From Endomychus coccineus (lineage: Eukaryota > Arthropoda > Insecta > Coleoptera > Endomychidae), in contig OY294067.1 of the NCBI GenBank assembly GCA_958510875.1, positions 259,719,736 to 259,783,735 of the forward strand: a stretch of DNA of 64,000 nucleotides, written 5' to 3'. The translations under genes were made by a program, and so were the position numbers. Shown one piece after another: positions 55,150 through 64,000 of the stretch. Positions within the stretch are counted from its first letter, which is position 1. Each line of letters begins with the position of its first letter. The notes under the pieces are model-generated. The model did not search any database. It was not told the origin of the DNA and was given only the letters and a program-made list of their open reading frames with translations.

Positions 55150-56220
55150 GGATTGTACTGAGTGAACGAAATTGTGGGAACTGCAGTCGAATAATTTTCA
55201 ATTGTTGTAATCTAGTTATATTTCAATATGGACTTTACCATCAGGAACCTGGTATTTGCACAGATCACGGACAATAGTACTCTTGTGAGGCACAAATTGA
55301 TCGATTCTACGATTTTGTCAGTTCAATTGAACATGCTTTGATCGAATCACTTGCAGTATTGAAAGGACGGGTTTGGATCAATAATTTGGTGTCAGATGTT
55401 AGTATGTGAAGAACTTTTCCTTTTTCAGATATACAGATAATTAAAAAAGGTAACTTTAGTTATTTATAGGCTTCCCACTCGAACTGAGAGATAATATTCC
55501 AGTAGTCTCACTAACTCTTATGCTACGTTTAATTAACTTGTTCACAGAAAGTTGAATGATTATTTAATTACAATGCCAGAGAACTTGATCACTTTATCAG
55601 ATTGCTATAATGAATCCATTTGATATCCTTATTATAAATTAATTAACCAACTGGAGAAAACTAGACCCATAAAAGTGTACAACTTCGTGACTTATAAGCA
55701 ATAAAAAAAATTACGGTTTTCTTCATTCCAACATCCCTAATTGAATTGCTCGTCAAAAATCAACTAACCTGTACCATAGTGGAAGGATAGTTAAGTGGGA
55801 GACTGTGAACTGTTTTGCCAGAGTGTGATACTGAACTCTTCATATGCTAGCATGTGCTTCATAAGTACAAACTGTTACGACTCGACAGTTCTCATACCAT
55901 GATGGAATGGCTACTTGAGTAGTCTTATCTGTGAGCTAGTCAGTTGTTCCTGAAAGTATTTTTCAACATGACCTTCCAAAGGACAAAGGTCTATAATTTG
56001 GTTTGGTAAGATATTTCCCATAACCATATCCATATTTTGGTAGAGAATTCAGCAACTATAGCGTAGAGAAGTATCGTTTCCCATTGAATTTGAAAGGCTC
56101 ATTTCATATGAAGCCAATTGCATTGTTTACCTTAATATGGCTCAATTTATATCAGATATCCTGTAGGCTCACATAATGAAATAGTTCAGCAAATTAAAAA
56201 ACAAAGGTTCACATGTTTAT
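55150..56220. other. No recognisable gene
   Basis: AT-rich; the first 150 bp (CAGGAACCTGGTATTTGCAC near 55231) may be decayed satellite. No coding motif. Confidence 0.45.
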
Positions 56221-56289
56221 ATTTTTTTTGAACTTGAGGAATATGTCCGGGAGCAGAGGTATACCGCAAGGGAGATACTGCCAAGTAGA

Positions 56290-56930
56290 GCTGCAAGAAA
56301 TAATGCAAACCCACATCAGTATATGTACAGACAGCAAAGAAAGCCCTTGCTGCGCAGGGTAGCATGAAAATAACATCGAAGCTGATGTGAAATTGCATCA
56401 ACATGCTAAACAATCTTGGCGGAAATGAAGGCAAGCTCACCATATTCTGGATCTCCGGACACTCTGGAATAAGGGTAACGGAATAGTCGATGAGCTTGCA
56501 CATCTGGGGGCTATAGAACCCCGAACCAGCGGTGTGCATCTCTAAGAGTAAAATCAAAGAAACAATCCGCTGCTGGGTTAGAACACAACACTCGGAAGAG
56601 TGGAAACTGGTGAATGGTTGCAGGAAGGTGAAATCACTGACTGGGCTGGAGATTAGGGAAGCCTGATAACCTTGTGCAAACAGAAAAACAAAACATTAAC
56701 GCACATTCTGTGCAGATGCGTAACACTGATCCAAGACGCAGACCACTCTCGGTAGAGCTATGCGACACTGAGGAGATCCAGAAACTAGATACAAAAATGG
56801 TGCTAAACGTCTTTGGGGCATTAACCAGCTACCTAGTTCCGACTGAGACTTGAGTGAGTGGCTGTTTGTCTGAGGTGGTAACCAATCTCGCCCTCCTCTG
56901 AAGCCAGGTGAGCAAATTCGAGTGGACACT
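56290..56930 (+). pseudogene. Non-LTR retrotransposon RNase H region
   Basis: Plus strand, across two frames: ICTDSKKALAALQ-like sequence at about 56319-56365 (TDSxxAL, RNase H Asp motif), then LNNLGGNEGKLTIFWISGHS and GIRVTE (about 56408-56480), the HSGIxGNE motif, then CWVRTQHSEEWKLVNGCRKV (about 56570-56630). This is the RNase H and following region of a Jockey/I/R1-type ORF2. Stops and frameshifts throughout. The long open frame on the opposite strand (56186-56557) is a shadow. Confidence 0.75.
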
Positions 56931-56984
56931 GCTTCACTAGAACGACGTTTAAATAATATATCACGAAGTTGGTGTTAACCTCTT

Positions 56985-57185
56985 TAGGGATTGTTCACCT
57001 GGGGAGAAATGGTGAAGACTCTCGAGAGGAATCTTCCCCTCTGGTAGATAGGTGAACACTCGTGGGTGGTAGCTGCTCCACTAGATGTCACATAAATCAT
57101 CATCCGTGAGAGCATGGTGAACACTCTCGGGTGGGGCTGGTGAACACTCGTCGTTGAGAACCACTCTATTAGGTGACACGTGACA
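56985..57185. repeat. GGTGAACACTC short-motif cluster
   Basis: GGTGAACACTC occurs at about 57049, 57117 and 57139, with a variant GGTGAAGACTCTC at 57009 and TTCACCTGGGGAG at 56994. Surrounding words (CACTAGATGTCAC, TATTAGGTGACAC) also recur. Likely a minisatellite-like part of the 3' UTR of the adjacent non-LTR element. Confidence 0.55.
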
Positions 57186-57239
57186 CGGGGTCCAGGCATT
57201 AAGGTGCCGCAATGCCCCCCTTAATTGATAATAATGGAA

Positions 57240-58340
57240 TTATCTCCCGTATTACTCTTATTTCCATCACCAACAGAAAAAGTTCCCTCAAATGTTTTAA
57301 TTTTCTCTGAATTTCTGGCCTGCAACAGTCGTCTCCTTGAATTATTTACATTTGAAGGAGTGATGAAAACATCTGCTCAAAATTTCAAATTTTTACCAAT
57401 TAAATTAGTTCCTGGGCTTAAAAAGGAGCTGTATGTACCCTTTGGGTCATGCTGTTCTAATATTGAGACATACCAAAAATACACCGTGAACTGAAGGAAA
57501 ATTGTCGTAGATATGGGTCCAATAGAATCAAAAATGAACATTTCGTTTACATGTTCCAATATTGGAACTATGAGAGAACACGATGTTATTCTAATATTGG
57601 AACACTGGTAAAAAATGGATTCCAGAGACGACATTGATATAAGAAGATAATGTTCAAAGAATTTCGTGTTATAATTTGATCACCCATTCGATTTCAGAAA
57701 GAGATTAAAGAATCTAGATACATGTCTAATTATTTCTCTAGCATTAGAAGTTTAAAGAATACATAGCATTGACAATGGGTGAGCGGAGAAGAAGTTAATC
57801 CAAGCTCGCTGCATACCTAAAACTATTCATGTTAATTAGATGGACGAATGATTCGTCACTGTTGAGTAGATAATTCCTAATGTTCCATTTGTTCGAATAT
57901 CTCCCATGGTGACTTAATCTTTCTTGTCTTTCAAACATGCAATTAATGAAACAGTTGTTTGTTTCCTGGCATAGGTTGAATTCCAAATCCATCAATCTTG
58001 TTTAGGTTCATGAACGTAGACGCTTAATATTCGTTAAGAACTGAAATAGAGTGATGTAAGTCCAGCAATGATAGTAGTTGTTCTTGATCGTCTAAAAGCG
58101 CGTTACGAAATTTTTATATTGAATTACCTCATTCACAATGTTTTCCTCTATTAAAATGAACCATTGGAACAGAAAGATATATTAGTCGAGGAAATAAAGC
58201 ACTAAAATAGGTGCCACCTTCCAGCACTGACGGAGCATGAATTGAGATGCGGTTTTTTGCATTCGATTCGGAAGGTAATTTAGACATTTTGAGCCGCACT
58301 TGTTTTTTGTGGAAAAAAGTTATTGCATTTCTACAGCCAA
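57240..58340. other. No recognisable gene
   Basis: Frame 57225-57494 plus is open for 89 codons without any motif and overlaps another open frame on the minus strand. Nothing else identified. Confidence 0.45.
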
Positions 58341-58355
58341 ATAATGCATTTTTCA

Positions 58356-59032
58356 GAGTGCACTTTTGAGGTGAATAAAAAAACGAACTCGAATTGGTTT
58401 CTCAGAGATTTATGGGATCGCTGATCACGAATATGAGGTCCAAAAAATTCCCTGAGGTTCCGTTAGACCATCCCTGCGGTATACGAGGGTCCTTATGCCT
58501 TGGATATCGATCAGTTTCATTGAAAAATATCTTTTAATGCTTTTCAAGTTTTTTCGAGTGGGGATATAAAGGTCACTAATGATGATTACGACATGCAAAA
58601 ACTTTCCTGCGATACCTGGAGATACTGGGAGACAGGATATCTTCTAGGAATTCGTTAATTTTTCTTCATAATATGTAACAAATTATGGTTCTCAGGGGTT
58701 TTCAAAGTCGCCGATCACGATATTTGGCACTCAAAAAGTTCATAGTCTTGATCCTGAGAACGCAAACTAGGGATTTTTTCTTATTGATATTTTTTTTATA
58801 TCTGAAAAGGGAATATTATTATAAATTCATTGTTTTATTGACTTTTTTTTTACTTTTCATTACTTTTGTACCAGAATATGTTTACATATTACTAAACGTA
58901 TACTCCGGGGATGGTTCAAGGGGACCTCAGGGAATTCCTTGAACATCATATTCGTGATCAGTGCCCCCAAAAACCCCCGAAATACAAATTCGACGCCGTT
59001 TTTTTTTATTCACCCCAAAAACTGCACTCTTC
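58356..59032. mobile_element. Foldback element, about 0.68 kb
   Basis: Inverted arms: left 58356-58495 (GAGTGCACTTTTGAGGTGAA, CTGATCACGAATATGAGGTC, AATTCCCTGAGGTTCCGTTA, ACCATCCCTGCGGTATACG), right 58897-59032 as the complement (AGAGTGCAGTTTTTGGGGTG, CTGATCACGAATATGATGTT, AATTCCCTGAGGTCCCCTTG, ACCATCCCCGGAGTATACG). A partial internal repeat (GCCGATCACGATATTTGGCA) is at about 58709. No coding or clear target duplication. Confidence 0.7.
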
Positions 59033-59189
59033 GATATAAGGGAGAAGGTTAACCCGACTTTTCTTTTCCCAAGCTTAAGATGGGGTCCAAAGAGATCCGT
59101 TCCAAATTTGAATCCAATCCAATGTCGGAGAAAATGGAGTTGGATCTGCTTGATGATGTTGAAAAGTAGTTATTCGTAGAAAATATAGT

Positions 59190-60780
59190 TGAATTTCAAA
59201 CAACCTTAACTACCAACAAAAATGTAAGAATTTCTTTTATTTGTAACCTGATCGCAAATTAATATGATAAAAGTAGGGAAACCGACAAAAGTTATAAAAC
59301 GCGTTATTATATCGAACTGTTGACTGAATCAGATATGATGAGGAAAAAAATTATCACGCCATATCAACTGTTCTGCATACATTCTAAGAAAATATTTGGA
59401 GTTGACATTGAGACTAACATGAAAATTATGACCAATACAGTAAGTAATCTTTACCTGCAAAACTAATTTGGAATATTTGGTTAATATAAAGGGATTATAT
59501 GCTGATACATTAAGCAATACGGAAGGAATTTCCACAAGCCAATATTATAGGATGTCGCTTTCATTTGGCACAATCCTGGTACTGTCCTCATCCAAATATT
59601 AATGAAATTTTAAGCGTTCTTTTTGAGTTTCAGCAGGATAATTTAGATACAAAAATTAACAGCATCATTACATCACATAAAATATTTGAGGAAAAGATTA
59701 TTTTAGGAATTTGAATAACTCAATAGATTTTGTTAAAAACATTTCACACCGAAATGAAACAATGTAAATTACAGTATTTGTTGTCAATTAGCAATTTATT
59801 TATTTTTCACCTCTTTATTATTCTATTATTTAGTCTTGGATGCGGTTATCATAAGCACTGGCATTATGCTGTAGTGCAAAATTTGAAAATTTTAGTGTAG
59901 CTGACAATGCTGTGTGATATTCTAGTCTACGGTAGCCAACTTGAAACCTTTGCACCTCTAGAAAATAACCTAAATTCATATTTTACATCTAATTGCATTA
60001 TTCATTAAATTTGAATTGTTTGAACTTCATGTTTGGTACTCATAACCAACAAATCGCTAGGGTGAATTTGGAAAATCAAGAGACTTTGCTTGTACAATGG
60101 CACAATATAATTTATCATATTGATTAGATTACTTAACTTCAAATTCTAGAGTCCAAAATTGAGACATTGTATAATTCAAAGCCGTTTTTGTGTAATTATC
60201 TGTGCGACGCACGCCCAATTTCCTTATAATTTGATAAATTCGAATTATCACTCAGGTGATGAATAATATTCTAAACTCTCACATTTGCTCCCTACCCCGT
60301 GCTGCTTATGCAGATGTTCTTCAAAAGACCTGCTGACTTCTTTGCATATGTTCGTGCGTAACCTTGCGTCGTATTGTCTAGTAACCCTTTTCTTAGTGCT
60401 TTGTATAACTCAGGTAGTTCCTTCCGCCTTCTTTGTGCTCAGATACAGTCTCGATGAAAGTGAAGGGGTTCTTCACAATAACCCTGAATGAAACATATAA
60501 TGAACGTTAAATATCTTATTATTCCGTTTCGAATTTTCGATACTATGATAGATAAACCCGTGTGATCAGGTTTAGATCTATGATTAACGTGAATAATGGT
60601 GTGACGGATTTAGGTCAGATATACGAAGCATAACACGAAAGTTTCAGGAAATCACGTAGTTGGTTGTAAAAGATGATTAATTTTCAGAAAGTATTCTGTT
60701 ATTGTTTGGTGAACTATTCCGAATACATATTGTAAGCTCCATTCTTATATGGACAAGTAGCACATCAGATTCAGAGAAAA
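59190..60780. other. No recognisable gene
   Basis: AT-rich; frame 60285-60491 plus has a hydrophobic stretch but no recognised family. No RNA gene seen. Confidence 0.45.
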
Positions 60781-60794
60781 ATCTAACGTACAAT

Positions 60795-61440
60795 ACCTAT
60801 AAAAAGGAGTCCCTCAGCTACTAATCTTGGGGTCCCTATTATATATAATTCATGTAACTACCTGCCAACTTCGATCAATGTTGAAATATAACAATAAGCT
60901 GATGATATCGCCAGAGTTATATCTAATGACAATGAGGATCTTGACCGAATACTTTTTCAGACACTAGACCACTCCAACTCATGGTTCACGAGAAATAATC
61001 TACAATTAAACGTAAATAAGTTGAAACTAATAAAATTCAACTAGAAAATATGATCAGTAATGAGATACTTTCAAATAATGGAGGAAAACCCTCATATATC
61101 GCAACATTCTTAGGAGTACAGGCTGATTCTAGGTTGGACTGGAAAGGTCAAATAGATGCGGTGGCAAACAATATTTCAACATATTTCTTTGCTCTCCTTA
61201 TTATCTCAAACGATGTCAATATAGATGCCTCTTTGTTAGCGTTCCACGAGTACGTCAAATAGAAGATGTACTATAGAATAATCTTCTGGGCAACCTCTGT
61301 CTAAGCGTCTAGAATTTATTCTGCAAAACAAGCTGTGAACGGTATATCATTAATCACAAAATACTTACCATGTATGCGCTATATAATATATATGGTGCCA
61401 TTCTGTTTATCAAGATCAATCCCAGTTATTTTATCACTAA
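60795..61440 (+). pseudogene. Non-LTR reverse transcriptase, central to C-terminal part
   Basis: Plus strand, several frames: KGVPQLLILGSLLYIIHV (about 60796-60850), equivalent to KGVPQGSxLGPLLF; KADDIARVISNDNEDLDRIL (about 60895-60955), equivalent to the FADD/YADD catalytic block; NSWFTRNNLQLNVNK (60980-61020); then SYIATFLGVQADSRLDWKGQ (61074-61145) and DASLLAFHEYVK with YRIIFWATS. This is the Jockey-clade layout (palm, then LGVxxDxxLxWxxHI, then YYxxxxxxIxFWG). Stops and frameshifts show it is inactive. Confidence 0.85.
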
Positions 61441-61456
61441 TGTAAACAATCATATA

Positions 61457-62396
61457 CAGGGTGTTTCAGTTTTTTCGTTCATAACTTCGGCAAACGATAG
61501 AACTTCTACAAATAATAGGGATCTTCCATGAAACATTCTTCTCTAAGTCACTTCGTTTTCGAGATACAGGAGGGTGTTGAAATTGAAAAAAAAATTTTGT
61601 TTTTTGCGAATATCTCCGAAATCGTTCATCGTACAGAAAACAACTTTCGTAAGCAATCTCTACTCATAGTGAGCTATGTTTTGTGCGAAAAAAAAATTCT
61701 TTTTATTCATAATTGGTGGACACTTTGAAGGGGTAGTGGTTGTTTTTCTCCCCAACTCCTACTTCACTGAGAAAAGTACGGTTTTGAGATGCCCATTTGA
61801 ACCGCCAATGTTTTCTTCACAAATAAGTTGCTCCCGGTCATAAGCTCTAAAGTTGACCGTTTTCGAGAAAAATTAACTTTTATGTTGAAAAACATGGTTA
61901 ATTTTTTGGTTTTGTTACTTGTTTAAAGAAATTTTGTTTAATTGGTATAAAATAAATTTTATTTCAAAGAATTGACAATGTTTTTCAACATAACAGTTGA
62001 TTTTTCTCGAAAACGGTCAAGTTTGGAGCTTATGACCAGTACCTTTTTAGTGTAGAAAACATTGGCGGTTCAAATGGGCATCTCAAAACCGTACTTTTTC
62101 CAGTGGCGTAAAAGTTGGGGAGGAAAACAACCACTACCCCTTCAAAATCTTCACCAATTATAAATAAAAAATAAAAAAATGTATTGCACAAAACATAGCT
62201 TACTATGAGTAGAGATTGTTGTTGTTTTCTGTACGATGAACGGTTACGGAGATATTCGCAAAAAACAAATTTTTTTTTTCAATTTCAATACCCTGTATCT
62301 CTGAAACGAAGTGATTTAGAGAAAAATTTTATATGAAAGACCTCTATTATTTTTAGAAGTTCTATCGTTATGAGCGTAAAAACTGAAACACCCGTG
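61457..62396. mobile_element. 940-bp foldback (long-TIR) element
   Basis: The two halves are inverted copies of each other. Left CAGGGTGTTTCAGTTTTTTC, ATAGAACTTCTACAAATAAT; right complement CACGGGTGTTTCAGTTTTTA, ATAGAACTTCTAAAAATAAT. Arms run inward to about 61900 and 61980; inside are matching blocks such as AACCGCCAATGTTTTC (left, 61800) and GAAAACATTGGCGGTT (right, 62055). Flanking dinucleotides are TA on both sides (61455-61456 and 62397-62398). No transposase; non-autonomous. Confidence 0.85.
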
Positions 62397-62728
62397 TATT
62401 CAACCAGAATTAAGGAAAATATGATTTCACAGGATTTGAAATTTACTTATCTACAGAGAAATATTGAATACTCAATCGCAAAAATTCATTACCAATTGCA
62501 TATGACTTATACAACACAAATGACTAAGAGATTGCAAGCAACTTTAAACTTTTCAATCGAAAAGGCTTAGTATTCGATGGAAGAGTTCTTCAAATGATGA
62601 TGCTGTGAAACAATTATTGTAACTTGATTACGAATAGAATATGTTGAATAAAATTTAATATGTGGATCTTTTCAGATAATTTTAAGATATAAGTGATTGT
62701 AATTAATAAGTTCTTAAATTCGAGCATT

Positions 62729-63554
62729 ACACAGTAAAAAATTTGACCGGTGTAAACTTTCACACCCTATTGTGGTGTAAGCATTCTTCACTATATGGTG
62801 TTAAGTGCTGAACCCGTCAAAATTACTCTACCAGAAAAACTCCGTTTCAACACCTACCTAAACTTAACTTCGATAATACACTGTATGGATTTGTATTGAA
62901 TTCGCAAATGGTTAAAACAGCACCTATCGACCGATCAGCTCACTACTTTACGAGCTCAGTTCGTATTCATTTAGTTTTTCATTCTTGTCACATATGATTG
63001 AACTAGTAAATAAATGAAGAAAATATTATTGGTACCAACTATAATATGTCGCCACTCCATTTGGTGTATACATTTATAGCAATTTTTGGTGTTAAAATGA
63101 CCACAAGAGATGAGTTGCACACTCTATTTGGTGTCAAAAATTCGAACTTTTATTAGTGTTGAATCGACCACATAAGATGAGTTCTATACTCCATATGGTG
63201 TAAAATATGAACAATTGATAGTGTAAGATTTACCATTTTAAATAGTTGTGTAATCTGTTTGGTGTTAAAAATCGACACCGTGAACGTTGAATTCGCATTA
63301 TATCTGGTGAAAAAAATGCACCATAAGGTGCTCTTCATACACCGCAAAAGTTATATTTTTACACTTCCTCAGAGTCAAATTAACACTTTAAGAATTTCAA
63401 ATTTGAACAATTACTGGTGTGAATATATTCACCGCTAAATGTCAATTGAACACTGCTTATACGGTGTTGATTTTACACTAAATTGGTGGGGATGAATCTG
63501 GACCACGCGGGGTGTTATTTTGGTGTTAAATTTCGCTTCGATTTTTTACTGTGT
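62729..63554. mobile_element. GGTGT-rich element with 14-bp TIR
   Basis: Perfect 14-bp terminal inverted repeat ACACAGTAAAAAAT (62729-62742 and 63541-63554). The interior contains more than a dozen GGTGT/ACACC words, many as TTGGTGTNAAAA. Part of it (63060-63310) is a degenerate tandem array with units starting at 63061, 63128, 63195 and 63259, sharing GACCACAxxAGATGAGTT and ATACTCxATxTGGTGT. No coding. Class not identified. Confidence 0.75.
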
Positions 63555-63595
63555 AATTGAGTATTCAATCATTCATTTGACGTGTTTTACATCTA

Positions 63596-64000
63596 CGAGG
63601 GCAAGGCGAAAAGTATCTGAATAATAAAACTGATGACACCACAATCGAAAATCTTATGTGACATTTTTGATGTACCATCCTTAACTAAACGCATTGAATC
63701 TTAAGACTGACACGTCATTCAGTTCTGTTTTGGCACCCATCGAAAAGCAAATAACCTTGAAGATTTTTATAAACAATGAAAGAACTGAATTTCGCGTCTT
63801 GATTAAACGTTATTTCTTGTGTGGAAAAAACATTATGCAAACTTAAGCATCGCTTGCTAAGCATCATGGAACTCTTCACCATCGATTGGGATGATTCATA
63901 AGTGGTTTACTAATTTTAGTTGTGGTAGTATGACCAAAAAGAACGCCAAACGTTCTGGTTGTCCAATTGAGGTTACAACGTCAGAGCTCGTCTATAAAAT
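63596..64000 (+). mobile_element. Mariner-like element, 5' part (runs off window)
   Basis: A TA at 63594-63595 is followed by CGAGGGCAAGGCGAAAAGTA, which looks like a mariner terminal inverted repeat. The 3' end lies beyond the window. Confidence 0.65.
63778..64000 (+). pseudogene. Mariner transposase N-terminus (partial)
   Basis: Plus strand: ERTEFRVLIKRYFLCGKNIM (about 63780-63840), the first helix-turn-helix of mariner transposases (xxFRVLIKHYFLxGKxxxET). After frame changes comes KWFTNFSCGSMTKKNAKRSG then CPIEVTTSELV (about 63902-63995), the second DNA-binding block (KWFxxFRxGxxxxxDAxRSGRPxEVTTxE). Cut by the window end and already frameshifted. Confidence 0.8.

Noticed and set aside
56186..56557. 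123-codon minus-strand open frame, the longest in the window
   Set aside because: It lies antisense to the RNase H region of a non-LTR element whose plus-strand motifs (TDS, ISGHSGI) are recognisable; the minus frame has no family motif.
62729..62742. CACAGTA ends as a Transib/RSS-type signal
   Set aside because: Resembles the CACAGTG heptamer, but there is no 5-bp target duplication and no nonamer-like element, so the class assignment is unsupported.
1..64000. CRISPR arrays, bacterial operons, ribosome binding sites
   Set aside because: The sequence is eukaryotic; no regularly spaced identical direct repeats with unique spacers and no operon-like gene packing.

Overview
This is AT-rich eukaryotic DNA, almost certainly from an insect. 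Supporting signs are the low GC content, long intergenic or intronic stretches with no sustained reading frame, interstitial CCTAA (insect-type TTAGG) runs, and a typical insect mixture of Penelope-like, non-LTR, Tc1/mariner, hAT and Harbinger remnants. No complete host gene is visible. The window is best read as a transposon-filled intergenic or long-intron region with a few exon-like or promoter-like islands. I cannot name the species.

Layout. 0-1.3 kb: ACT microsatellite and a decayed Tc1-like transposase. 4.2-4.8 kb: C-terminal end of a non-LTR reverse transcriptase. 5.2-5.7 kb: degenerate tandem repeat. 5.77-8.9 kb: three copies of Penelope-like (PLE) family A. 9.15-11.5 kb: an hAT element with intact ends and an 8-bp target duplication. 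14.0-14.8 kb: roughly 0.1-kb tandem units carrying CCTAA runs, split by a Harbinger-like element. 14.84-15.7 kb: PLE family B. 16.3, 18.2 and 22.4 kb: exon-like islands. 19.3-20.3 kb: PLE family F. 21.0-21.5 kb: another family A copy. 23.4 and 30.5-31.5 kb: PLE family C. 25.3 and 41.4 kb: 3' ends of one non-LTR family. 33.7, 35.8, 58.4 and 61.5 kb: foldback elements. 37.2-38.7 kb: PLE families D and B. 39.8-40.2 kb: possible minus-strand exon and promoter. 43.3-45.3 kb: an inverted PLE pair (family E) with a 13-bp target duplication. 47.9-48.7 kb: Tc1-like. 48.8-49.6 kb: non-LTR RNase H end. 49.8-50.4 kb: PLE C. 51.0-51.9 kb: hAT C-terminus. 52.1-52.7 kb: PLE remnants. 53.4-55.1 kb: satellite with higher-order structure. 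56.2-57.2 kb: non-LTR. 60.8-61.4 kb: non-LTR RT. 62.7-63.55 kb: GGTGT-rich element. 63.6 kb to the end: start of a mariner.

The main finding is architectural. PLE families A, B, C, E and F are arranged as inverted copies: an antisense copy of the 3' end sits on the 5' side of the sense copy. In five cases (three A, one B, one E) the whole inverted unit is bounded by one 12-14 bp direct repeat, so it inserted as a unit. In A, B and E one end, on the antisense-arm side, carries an extra 18-40 bp not present at the other. The terminal arms of families A and B contain hammerhead-ribozyme motifs whose stem I, stem II and core can be drawn by hand; short A and C derivatives consist of little more than two facing arms.
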